From Hydractinia symbiolongicarpus (lineage: Eukaryota; Cnidaria; Hydrozoa; Anthoathecata; Hydractiniidae), in contig NC_079881.1 of the NCBI RefSeq assembly GCF_029227915.1, positions 18,389,501 to 18,453,500 on the forward strand: DNA of 64,000 nucleotides, read 5' to 3'. Below are positions 39,210 to 49,090 of this stretch, one piece after another (the stretch's first letter is position 1; every line of letters begins with the position of its first letter). A program made the translations under genes and the position numbers. The notes under the pieces were generated by a model that was not told the DNA's origin, made no database searches, and saw only the letters and a list, made by a program, of their open reading frames with translations.

Positions 39210-40602
39210 TCAAAACAACACACATCTTTTGATTCTTAGAGTTTTCCTAAAATGCGATGCCACCAGGGCTAGTTCTTCAAATAATTCTTTTACACCTTGT
39301 TGCGTTAATGCCGAACATTCTAAATCTTTCACAGCTTCTATTTCTTTAGCTAATTGTATTCCTTCTTCTACTGTGACCAGCTTATTTTGTTCAATGTATT
39401 CTTTATCGTTTCGTGTATCAAGTTTTGTACCAACTAAAATGATGCTGCATTAGGACGATACGATTTTATTTCTGGCCGCCATTTTGTACGCACGTATTCA
39501 TATGATGTTCGATCTGATAGTGAAAAACATACCAGAACCACATCCTAAATAAAGTTTGACATAGCTGTATATATTCTGCTTAGGCAACTCTCAGAATTTT
39601 AGACCCCATTCTTACTTCACCAGTGGAGAAAAAACAAAACAAAAAATCAGTTGAAGATTTAACAAGGTTATGACACCAAAACAGATGTTACTTCCATATT
39701 TTAACTGTTAGGCTCAATGTTACATTAGCCAGATACTTAAATTTTTATAAGAATATGGTTTATAACAGTAAAGCTGGAATTTAGGATTAAAAACATTAGA
39801 TCTATTGTTTAGAACAATAGAGAAATAAAAATAATAACTAGCATGGTTAGAATTTTGGCATTTTTATAAAAGAAAAGCGTGCACTAACGTCGAGAGGGAA
39901 TTAGTGATTATAACTGTATAACATTCAATGTTGACAAACCGAAAACTTACTAACCATTTAAAACAGCTAAAAATTAAAACACTCATATATAAATGTACTA
40001 AGATAAACAAACAAGGTAACAAGCGACTTGCATGCAAAACCGATCGCCATCTTGAATAAGAGGACTCGTGTAAAGCGCAGACAGGGTAATTTTGACGTTA
40101 TTAAGTTGATTGTCAATAAAATGATCGACATTTTAACAGGGCACTTTTAGAAAAATGAAATGAAAACGGGTGGTAAGCTTTGAAAAACAACAACAAGAAA
40201 TTAATGTTAAAATTAACAATAAAAATTATAGTACTTACTGTTTCGGGGTAAATAAGGTCTTAATCGATCGCGTTCTTCTGTGCCTGAATGATAAATAAAA
40301 AAATAAATCCTGCACAGATTATAAAATAAAAATCTTATGCAGAGTAATAACATACCATTGCCACTAAGCGCATCCATCAAAGCAACAGCAACTGACTTTC
40401 CATCACCTTCATACTTCAAATCCATGGGATGCATATCGAAACTTTGATAATAAAGAAAGGCTATACCTATAATACCTGTTAAAACCATGCATTTATGAAA
40501 TTGAAAAAAGAGCCGATCCAGCATACTTACATGGTAGGGACATATTGAGTTAGAAATTTCTCAGTTACAAACGTCATAAGCAAGGAAGTTCTTCCAACAC
40601 CT
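39210..40602 (-). pseudogene. Divergent Rac-like GTPase, paralogue D (several frameshifts, exon 1 missing)
   Basis: Recognisable exons: 40602-40531 (GVGRTSLLMTF, Lys-to-Arg P-loop), 40441-40356 (FDMHPMDLKYEGDG and MDALSGNG), 40283-40239 (TEERDRLRP, two bases short) and 39544-39210 ([21 protein letters not shown], ends in CVLF). Exon 5 lacks one base at about 39445, just before the TKLD segment. No first exon was found upstream, up to 41.8 kb. The frameshifts and missing start make this a pseudogene. The tail still ends in a CAAX-like CVLF. Confidence 0.8.
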
Positions 40603-40758
40603 CTAGAAATAAAGCGCCGTAATATATACAATTATTTGAATCTTTTTTACGCTACAAAATGTTGGTAGAAACAGTGAGAGATGAATTAAACGGTACGATA
40701 ATAAATCTCGTAGATTATAAAGTATATCTTATTTCAAACAGAATTGTCAGTGACAGTC

Positions 40759-40859
40759 CCCAACTTCGTTCCCAGGGCAATTTTGCCTTGTTGATGAAGT
40801 TGATAACGGTCAAAACGTCATAACGGAAAAGAAGTCACAAGACCCTGGGGACGAGATTT
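40759..40859. mobile_element. MITE of the CCCTGGGGACGAGG family with 8-base target-site duplication
   Basis: The left end caacttcgttcccaggg and right end ccctggggacgagatt are inverted repeats. The element of about 100 bases is flanked by identical TGACAGTC (40751-40758 and 40860-40867). An 8-base duplication fits hAT or P superfamilies. There is no coding capacity. Confidence 0.8.
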
Positions 40860-40911
40860 TGACAGTCTTTATTTTTAAATGGTCATATGTTACAACAAAC
40901 ACACAATCATT

Positions 40912-40958
40912 GCTTATTGTCCTCTTTGAAACAATGACTTAATATTTGCCGACCTAAG
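40912..40958 (-). promoter_or_regulatory. Recurrent upstream box near paralogue D
   Basis: The plus strand reads ctttgaaacaatgacttaat, then atttgccgacctaag. It is a variant of the box before the other paralogues. A second copy lies at 41110-41150 (cattgtcctcctcgaaacaa, tgacttatttttgccgac). Confidence 0.4.
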
Positions 40959-41410
40959 TTGAAACAAGCTTTGCGTAATATTTTTAACTTTTAACAATAC
41001 TTTGGGGTCAATAGATCCTCAAAAATTTAATAAAAGCAAACGTATATATATTCGCATGCCAACATAAATATTGGGTATGACAATAAACTCTGTACATCAT
41101 AAACGCTCAATCATTGTCCTCCTCGAAACAATGACTTATTTTTGCCGACGACTGTTATATTTGCATTTTTAATATAAATTTCCTACACTTGCTGAAGCAC
41201 TCAAGCTGCTTACTGCATGCATATCACCTAATCAAGATTCTGGCGCCTAAGTATAGCTCAGTTGTAATTATATCTAATGGTAATTAACACTCCCCGAAGA
41301 AGAGTGATTTAATAAAGGAGGCTCCTGTGGTCGTTATAAGATCGTTTTTTCCGGCCTCACTTTCAAACATGTCTCATTTGTAGCAACCCTTTTTTATTTA
41401 TATCAGTTTT

Positions 41411-41459
41411 AGTTTAGTTCAGTAACTCCAGAAAGCTTCCGGAGTTACTGAAATAAACT
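41411..41459. repeat. Hairpin, 19-base arms, 11-base loop
   Basis: The arms agttt-agttcagtaactcc (41411-41429) and ggagttactgaaataaact (41441-41459) pair at 18 of 19 positions. It lies about 340 bases downstream of paralogue E. Confidence 0.75.
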
Positions 41460-41802
41460 TTTTTTCGTTTTCAACAAAGTTTTAAATAGTAAACGTGATG
41501 GGAAGCTAAAATCTTTTGTATAACCTTCACATTGTATTATATTGTTTTAGGTCAAAATTTACAAAATTTTAGGTCAAAAGTTACAAAATTAGAAAAACGG
41601 TGTTATTTACAAACAAAGAACGCTGCAAATGATGATAATGGGCAACAGAAACCGTGTTTTGGGCATAGAAAGAATGTTTATTCTGTTTATTATTTTCGCA
41701 TTGTTTAAATTTTGACAACCACTCCTATGGCTAGTATTGTCAATGGAGAACGGAACTAGTAAAGTTAAGGAAGGATCAAATTCGATATTGAATAGCAGAT
41801 GC

Positions 41803-43871
41803 TTATAACAATATACACTGCTTCTTTTTCTTAGCTGTCTCTTTATACCAGGCTCTTGCTACTTCTTTAAATACTTCTTTCACGCATCCTTGCGTTTGAG
41901 ATAAACATTCTAAATATTTCACAGCTCCTATTTCTTTTGCTAATTGTAATCCATCTTCTGTTGTAAAAAGCTGATCCCTGATTAAGTACTCTTTATCAAG
42001 TTTTGTACCAACTAAAATGATAGCTGCAGTAGGACGATGCAATTTAACTTCTGGATGCCATTTTGTACGCACGTGTTCATAGGATTCTCGATTTGATAAC
42101 GAGAAACATATCAAAAACACATCCTAAAAATAATTAATTATACAACAGAGATTGAAAGGACTGAGCAAACATCCAGCTGATCCGTGGTGGTTATGTCAGC
42201 GCTGCAGCAATTTGTAGATGAAATTCACATTTCGAAACGAGTTGAAAACTACCATGTAAATTGACATAAAAGAAAGTGGGCCAATCATAAAAAATGCTTA
42301 CTGTGTTAGGGTAACACATACGCTTTTTTCTATCGTGCTCTTCCGTGCCTAAATTATGATGAAAAAGTTAAGTTAAAAGTTTTAAAGGAATGCATAGATG
42401 AATAAAAACGTATTGTAGTGTTCATACCAGTTCCTCTAAGAGGTTCCATCACATTTATGGTAGCTGTTTGTCCACTCAGCTCCAGCAACACATCGATTGT
42501 ATACTTATCAGAGCTAAAATAAGGAGCTTGTACATGAAAGTCATATTAAAGTGAATTTGTACTCGAAAAAGATATAGACCGGATTGGAAAGGTCCATTGT
42601 GATTTCTACTATCTTTTTCGTTAATAAATATTTTTCAGTTTCGAACCAACCGGAAAGTTAAAATCATTTGTGGCACAGGAAGAGAAAAAAATATAAAAAA
42701 CAAAAATTTTAGCCAATTTAATTAAAGTATTTTTCTTTTTCACTTCCGATTCATTTGGTTCTTAAGTGTAAATTATGCTTTAAAATACCAAAGCATTGCT
42801 GGTGCTACTTCAGACAAATTTCACTAGTTCATGCATACATGGCAACCTATTACAAGTTAATCGAGCCCTCTTACAGCACAGCTTAATAGCGAAAAACAAC
42901 TACATTCTTAGGGAAAAATGATTTGAAACATAAATTATAGTCGTTAGCCCGTGGAAAAATCCACGGGTCCACCCGTCCTTTTTACACCGCATTGCGTGCA
43001 TCTCGCTACTTGCGCAGCTAAGCTACCATTTTGCGTAACAGACAGACAGACGGACAGACGTATACGGGTCATTTAACTGAAACTTTGCTCCTGATTGGTC
43101 TTATTTTAGTGGCAACTCGTCCCTGCAATAGCAGGGCCCGGACGCGTTCTTCGTACATGGGCTAGAGGGCTGTTATTTTATGTGCAGTCAACACGGTTGT
43201 AATTAAACAGACGACGATAGAGAGTTTCTTAGTTATGCGGCATGGTATTGTCAAATCACGAACGAAAATGTATGGGAAACGCGTTGATTTTTTTCTATAA
43301 CAGCGACATTTTTTCAAAATTAGAAAAAAAAAATTTTGGAACTAAATTTGGACCGTAAACATTTTTTTTCGTCACGCCTTTTCTTTATTTGTTTCTAATA
43401 AATTGCACTAACGATTTCTAAAAATACTTACACAGTAGGAATATATCCAATTGAATATTCTGTTGCTGCACATGTCACAAGAAAGGAAAATCTTCCAACA
43501 TATCTGAAACACAGACATTGTTACATAACTATTACTATGCTGTAAAAAACAGTGGAACAGTCATCACCAAACAATAACAAAAAAAATCAACATCAGAGAA
43601 TAAAATATTTTACAACAAGTGACTTGAACTATAGTCGAAATATTAGAAACTACAAAAATTTTGTTTTATTTATGATCTGGCTAACGTGATTTAAATATAA
43701 TTAACTTATTCAGACTGTCTTTTTTACTTTTTCTATTTAAATCGTCATATGGCTCAAAAAGAGTTAAGTAATTATGAACTTTAAAAGGGCATGCCCCTAT
43801 AGGCAATTAAAATAACAACAGAAAACTTACAAATCACCAAGTACGATGCATTTTATTGCGTTTACTACCAT
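41803..43871 (-). CDS. Divergent Rac-like GTPase, paralogue E (intact, Arg P-loop)
   Basis: Exons: 43871-43831, 43503-43432, 42513-42428, 42348-42302 and 42123-41803. All splice sites and phases are good, giving 188 residues without interruption. The P-loop is GDLYVGRFS (residues 12-20): Lys is Arg and the Mg-binding Thr17 is Phe. Switch I keeps GYIPTV. Switch II reads [11 protein letters not shown], then TEEHDRKK, so there is no DTAGQ. TKLD is kept, but a four-residue deletion follows. G5 is rewritten from CSALTQQG to CLSQTQGC. The C-terminus is KKKKQCILL, a strong polybasic CAAX box. Nucleotide cycling is unlikely, while membrane targeting looks intact. This is the best case for a functional pseudo-GTPase. 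Confidence 0.85.
42945..43160. repeat. Dispersed-repeat-like segment with (CAGA)n run
   Basis: In intron 2 of paralogue E: a small hairpin cccgtggaaaaatccacggg near 42958, then a cagacagacagacggacaga run near 43040, then a GC-richer stretch. The contrast with the AT-rich neighbourhood suggests an inserted repeat. The family is not identified. Confidence 0.4.
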
Positions 43872-44148
43872 GGTTGTGAAGCGAAAAGTCGAGTATTCGC
43901 ATTAAAATGGTGTATCTTTAAATACATGCATGATGCATATTAAAAACGTTGAGTTGTCATAAAGAAAACCACTGTTCAGTTTTTATCTTCCCTAAAATAG
44001 GTATTATACGTTTAAATACAAGAAAAGTCATAAAATCAGATTGTAAAAATTTAATGATACTTTAAAATTCACCTACGATTGTGTCTATCCGTTTGTATCT
44101 ATTAAACAATTATTTCTAAAAATTGTTTGTTATCAATCAATAAAACTT

Positions 44149-44202
44149 GCTGATCGTCTTTTTGTTGTCTTCTTATAAACAACGACTAAACTTTTGCTGA
44201 CT
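44149..44202 (-). promoter_or_regulatory. Recurrent upstream box of paralogue E
   Basis: The plus strand reads ctgatcgtctttttgttgtc, then ttcttataaacaacgactaa and acttttgctgac, starting about 280 bases before the start codon. Confidence 0.5.
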
Positions 44203-44298
44203 CATGTTGTTAATATTTTCCAGGAGATATTCACATAATTTCTAAAGTACAATTTAGTTATTAAAGATATTATTTCGGTTTGTCTGCTCAGTATTCAT

Positions 44299-44365
44299 AT
44301 TACTGTGAAAAGTTTATCATTCCTTTAACACCGTGCGCAAGAAATGATAAACTTTCCGCAGTAAT
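44299..44365. repeat. Hairpin with 23-base arms and 21-base loop
   Basis: The arms attactgtgaaaagtttatc..tt and its near complement (44343-44365) pair at 21 of 23 positions. The corresponding duplicated flank near 57.0 kb lacks this segment, so it was inserted here or lost there. The shape resembles a microRNA precursor or a tiny inverted-repeat transposon. Confidence 0.6.
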
Positions 44366-44399
44366 ACAACTTGTTGTTTGAGGGCAATAAAAGTTGAGG

Positions 44400-44872
44400 C
44401 AAAATATTGGTGGTAATGCTGTTTCCCGGGAGCCAATTTCTTCACAGTCAATTTTTAAGGTTTTTTTAGGGGCCACTCGAAAGTGAAAAAGTATACTCTT
44501 AACTCAACAGACAGTAGAGAGGAAGGGGATTGATTCTTTTGTCGCTTAAATATAGCACGCTCTTCCGTGTGAAAGTTTTTGATTCTGATGTCAGAGCTGC
44601 TTACTGATAAGTCTCAATGTCATAAAAAGACATTTGGAGAACTTGACTTGGCATTTCCACCGTAGAAGAAAGGATATCCAAATCTCAAAGTCTAGAAATT
44701 TTAAACATGGCTGAAAAATTAGATAATCCTACGAATATAGTGCATTAAATACTTTGGTAATATATAGCGTGAATGACGTAATAAGAGAGAAACATTCCTG
44801 ATTTGACAACTTTTAGTATTGTAGGTTACATGACATAAAACAGTTAAAAAATTCTTGATTTAGTACTTTAGG
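44400..44872. repeat. Duplicated receptor 3' flank, copy 1
   Basis: It shares gagccaatttcttc, tgtcagagctgcttactg, ctcaatgtcataaaaaga and tgacgtaataagagagaa with blocks near 47884-49090 (inverted), 57060-58160, 60360-61130 (inverted, partial) and 62370-63400. All but one abut a receptor gene. Confidence 0.7.
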
Positions 44873-45106
44873 TTAAACTGTGCCAGAAACTGTAGATTGA
44901 TTTAAAGAATCACTTTTAACAACGGCGATGTTCCGTAATACTGTTGAATTATCTGAAGCCATTAAAGGAAAACGTTTGCAACGAAGGTAATGAAGCGCTA
45001 CATCTCTTAGTGGTTTGTTGAAGAAGACGTAAATTAGAGGATCAACAATGAAACCACAGACCAACAAAATTTGAGTAAGAATGCTAAAGTTTTCAGTTTC
45101 TATTAT
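44873..45106 (-). pseudogene. Seven-helix receptor, C-terminal remnant
   Basis: Matches the last ~80 codons of the receptors at 46978 and 58163: FSILTQILLVCGFIVDPLIY, the FFNKPLRD helix 8 and the Ser/Asn-rich tail. Homology stops abruptly at about 45106 within helix 7's lead-in. The following bases (ggggggacacaa) match the far upstream flank of the 58163 copy (near 59375). An internal deletion has therefore removed helices 1-6 and the promoter-proximal region. Confidence 0.85.
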
Positions 45107-45754
45107 GACAACGAAGAAAAGGGGGGACACAATTGGAAAATGAAAAACTGTAAATAAAATAAAAAGCTAAACGCTTAAGATTACATATCCGAAATAAAAT
45201 ATAATTAAGCCTGTAAATATGCATCAAAACTCCTAAAAGCCGCAATATTTATCATTCAATCCCCATTCTTATTGTTAAGAAAGATGAATTAGCAAAAGTA
45301 AACCTTGACATATTTTTAGAATAGAATATTCTTGGTGGAAATTTTATCAGCGAATATTAACTTAAATTTATTCAATTATTCAGAGTTGGTTTACATGTAT
45401 AGTAAAAAAAACTAATTTACGCTAACTATTAAAAAGCAAAAAAAAACTAAAATTATAAAATATTTATAACACATTGTTACTTGTAAATCGAACACTGACA
45501 ATATATTCTTGTGTCTCGTATCAGTGCTTCAATGTTCGTAGAGAACGCAATTTTTTGGACACCGGCAAATGATTCCAAAGATTTTATTGTGAAACATTCC
45601 TGGCACATTTCTTTCACATGCAAGTTAAAACGTTACTTTGAGCATAGTCATAAGAAAAAAAAGATAGTCTAGAGGCAACGACCACCGACATTGTTTGCGC
45701 AACCTATCCTTAAGTTGTGTCGGACGAACCTCCGATACTGCACGGAAGTTAGTA

Positions 45755-46300
45755 ATGGCGGCTCAAATAGGAGAGGATTACTTGGCTGGAGATGATCTTG
45801 ATGATCTATTTGAGTTAATTGATGGTGGTTTTTTGGAAGATAATTTATTTTAACACAGAATTAGATGCTCTTATAACAGAAGTTAAAAGCTGCAAGAAAG
45901 ATTTACCGAGGTACCGAGGTTTACCGTTGCCAAAATTGCGATAAAGTTTGCAAATCACAACGTGGTCTAACCAGACATTGCAATGTTAAGCATGCCTTGT
46001 CAGAAATGCCAGATGCTAGCCCTTTTCTGTCCGTGCAAAAATTGTCAAAAGAAGAAAAAATTCTAAAGAAGCTACATCCATTAACATTAAAATTAATGGT
46101 GAAAAAAAGTGCTGAGATATGTTTTGGTGACAGATGTTTACCTGAATCAGCAAGATTTATGTTTTCAGAGGATAAATTTTTATTTTCAACTAATAAAGCT
46201 GTTGAACTTTGGAACAAAATAAAGCCCCTGATTGAAAGTTTTTATGGTAATGCTGAGGATTTTTATGGCTTACTAGGGGATAATCTTCTACCCTTAACCC
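45755..46300 (+). pseudogene. C2H2 zinc-finger protein relic, probably transposon-related
   Basis: A start at 45755 gives MAAQIGEDYLAGDDLDDLFE and stops near 45853. After a frame change a classical finger follows near 45925: CQNCDKVCKSQRGLTRH, then CNVKH. The same frame continues with LSKEEKILKKLHPL, FGDRCLPESARF and NKAVELWNKIKPLIE up to a G tract. Frames are inconsistent, so the copy is broken. I do not recognise a defined family; a transposon or multicopy nuclear protein is likely. Confidence 0.6.
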
Positions 46301-46335
46301 TATTCGGTCCGGGGTTTTTCGAACATACTATGACC

Positions 46336-46353
46336 GGGGGGGGGGGGGGGGGG
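46336..46353 (+). repeat. 18-base G homopolymer
   Basis: A run of 18 G flanked by tgacc and cggattcccc. It is striking in an AT-rich region. The length is likely unstable and prone to assembly error. Confidence 0.9.
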
Positions 46354-46599
46354 CGGATTCCCCTCAATAACTTTTCATAAGATTGTTCAAAATGAATCAA
46401 ACTTGGCACACTTTTAGTACGTCATAAAAGGAACAAAATGGCACCAATAAACCTTTGCTTGCGTCCACACATTTTCTGTGACGTCATCAGAAGCTTGAAA
46501 ATTGTTAGAAATGCCACTATCTGCTTAAAATATAATTACTTTTGTTCTAGAGTGAATTTTTACATTCTGTTTGAAGTTTCTGAAAGCTAAATAAAAGTT

Positions 46600-46720
46600 A
46601 TTTAACATATCTTCCGGTTTTTACATGGATCGGATAAAAAATTGCCAAAAATTGTCCGAAAATCCGTTTTTTCCGATTTTCGGGTAAATCCGACAAAATC
46701 GGGAAATCGGATTAGTCACG
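46600..46720. repeat. Low-complexity cluster of ccgatttt/tcggat words
   Basis: Repeats of 'ttccgattttcgg', 'aaatccg' and 'atcggat' in both orientations, able to fold on themselves. Probably the end of a dispersed element following the G tract. Confidence 0.45.
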
Positions 46721-46977
46721 TGTTCAAATTATTCTTTTAATGAGCACTTTCAAAGAAAATTTTGTGTTAACATTGATAATTGCATTTAAAAGTATTGAAT
46801 GATTTAAATACATCGATAGTTATATTGAATCAATTGTTGAGTTCTCTATAGTAATAAATAGTAATGAACACATAAATATTATAACAAGTAAATTAGAATG
46901 TTGATAGATATGTTGTTTTTATTTTAGACGATCACGCAAGATAATTAAATTGATATCTTATAAAAAACACACTCGCA

Positions 46978-47883
46978 ATGTATCTAGTGTTTGTTTTGAC
47001 ATTCGTTGCACTGTGTATACACGGGTTGGCAATATTCTGTTTGTGCAAGCACAAGAAACAAAATGTAAACCAGAAAGTATTATTGATAAATGTGAGCGCA
47101 ACAGAAATTTTTATTCTCCTGCTCAAAGCTTGTTACCTTGCCATGCTGATGGCAAAAGACGAAATGCAAACAATAACCGTTCGTTTCGAACATTTATTTA
47201 GCATGATTTCGTTTTACCTGTACACACTTGCAAACTTTTTGTTGCTCTTCGCCATGTTTTTTATCATAGCAGATCGTTTTCTCTGCATTTATTTGCATGT
47301 TAGATATAATTACGTTGTCACGAAAATTCGATTGGTGAAAGTCATAATTGCGGCTTGGATTGTTAGCACGATAATAGGATTACCCTTACTTTTCTTGGAA
47401 GACTTGGAAGGAGAGTATTACGTAATTTTATTAGTTCTAAATGTAGTTTATATTATCATGGCTACAGTGGTTTATGGTATAATTTGTCTCTATTTAAAAA
47501 GACGAAGAAAAACATTCCAAGCAAAATCCAAGATGGAGAAAGTTACAAATTCTAAACAATTTGTCGTACCATTTTTGATCGTGATTACTTTCATCATTTT
47601 TTCATCTCTGCCGAAATGTATCAACGTATGGCTGTTAATAATGAATGGTAAAATAGAAACTATAAACTTTAGCATTCTTACTGAAATTTTGTTAGTCTGT
47701 GGTTTCATTGTTGATCCTCTAATTTACGTCTTCTTCAACAAACCACTAAGAGATATAGCGCTCCATTACCTCCGTTGCAAACGTTTTCCTTTAACGGCAT
47801 CAGATAATTCAATAGTATTACGGAACATCGCCGTTGTTAAAAGTGATTCTTTAAATCAATCTACAACTTTTAGCACGGTGTAA
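46978..47883 (+). CDS. Orphan class A (rhodopsin-like) seven-helix receptor, complete
   Basis: Intronless, 301 residues. Predicted helices: about 1-24, 33-58, 70-100, 119-141, 147-172, 196-220 and 232-254. The DRF at 99-101 stands for the class A DRY motif. DPLIY at 246-250 matches D/NPxxY in helix 7, followed by FFNKPLRD helix 8 and a tail ending SLNQSTTFSTV. Helix 2 has Glu where Asp2.50 is usual (NVSATE). There is almost no extracellular N-terminus and no obvious helix 3-loop 2 disulfide. The start is the first Met, 40 bases after an AG (tttattttag) that may accept a 5' exon or spliced leader. Close paralogues lie at 58163 and 63402. The ligand is unknown. Confidence 0.88.
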   Translation: MYLVFVLTFVALCIHGLAIFCLCKHKKQNVNQKVLLINVSATEIFILLLKACYLAMLMAKDEMQTITVRFEHLFSMISFYLYTLANFLLLFAMFFIIADRFLCIYLHVRYNYVVTKIRLVKVIIAAWIVSTIIGLPLLFLEDLEGEYYVILLVLNVVYIIMATVVYGIICLYLKRRRKTFQAKSKMEKVTNSKQFVVPFLIVITFIIFSSLPKCINVWLLIMNGKIETINFSILTEILLVCGFIVDPLIYVFFNKPLRDIALHYLRCKRFPLTASDNSIVLRNIAVVKSDSLNQSTTFSTV

Positions 47884-49090
47884 CTTACAATACAAAATCA
47901 AGAACTTTTTCTCTCTTATTACTACATTATTTTCCAAAGAGTGTTAAAAGTACCATTGCTTTCGTGTTGCTGCAATGTTGGAACACTAGATCAATCTAGT
48001 CAATTTTAACAACAAATCTTGAGTGGAAAATGTAAGCCGGGTTTGAAGCAACCACAAAACGCATGTGGAGAACAATCAACACTGGCTTTTTTATTAGGAT
48101 TATTTAATTTTGAAGCCAGATTTAATATTTCTGTACTTCGAGATTACGATATCCCTTTTTCGACAGTGGAAATGCAAAGACAAATGTTTTTTTATGACAT
48201 TGATACTGTGCAGTAAGCAGCTCTGACACCAGAATTAAAAACCTACAGACGAGCACACTTTGCCTACTTGCTTGCTTGCTTGCAACTGCTAAATGAATTT
48301 GCACTTATTAGCCCATCATTTAGAAATTATTCATCAAATCCTAAATAATACAACCAAATAGATTTGATAGTTTTGTTCTTAAAGGCAAGATCATTGTAGC
48401 ATTATCGGAATGAATTAATCAACAAACATTTTTATCTTCTGAATATATTTAAGATATATAATCCATCTTCAGGACCAAATGGAGTCATTAAAAAAGGGTT
48501 AAAATACCATACTTTGCTACTCACACAATTAGTGTATGTACTAGCAGGCTCTTCTATGTTTTCAACCTATATAATGCTATATAGAAGTTTAGTCAAAAGT
48601 CTAATACAAGTTTTTTCAAAACCTCGTAAAATTCTTTTAAATTAGACATTGTAAAAAAAATCCACGCCACATTTTACTGCCCTAAACTAAACACATAGAC
48701 ATTTTAATTGAAAAGACAGTAACGGTAAAAGCTACTTAAAAAATGTCCAGATACAAATGAAAAAGTGTACGATCAACGTCAAATCAGACGATTAAGTTTA
48801 ACACACTTCCCTCCCTCCGTGAAAATAAAAAAAATATAATTTTTGGGCACCATCAATCCTTGAAATTACAAGCACTCAGATATAAGTTTCAAAGAAGCGT
48901 GTAGATGACAGATTAGTTACAACAATTTTTTAACATGGATGTTTTACGGTATAAAATATTTGAACGACACAAGAATTAATCCCCGTCCTCGCTAATGTCT
49001 GTTTAGTTTAGCATATACTTTTCCATTTGCGAGTCTTCCCTAAAATCACCTCAAAAATGAATGTGAAGAAATTGGCTCCCGAGAAACACT
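47884..49090. repeat. Duplicated receptor 3' flank, copy 2 (inverted)
   Basis: This is the reverse orientation of the blocks at 57060-58160 and 62370-63400. Shared words include aaccacaaaacgcatgtgga, gacattgatactgtgcagta, cagacgagcacactttgc and gtgaagaaattggctcccga. A ttgcttgcttgcttgc microsatellite lies near 48263. Confidence 0.75.

Noticed and set aside
40602-41800. Search for exon 1 of paralogue D
   Set aside because: No sequence matching the M...IKC.VV.D pattern with a donor was found; the exon appears lost.
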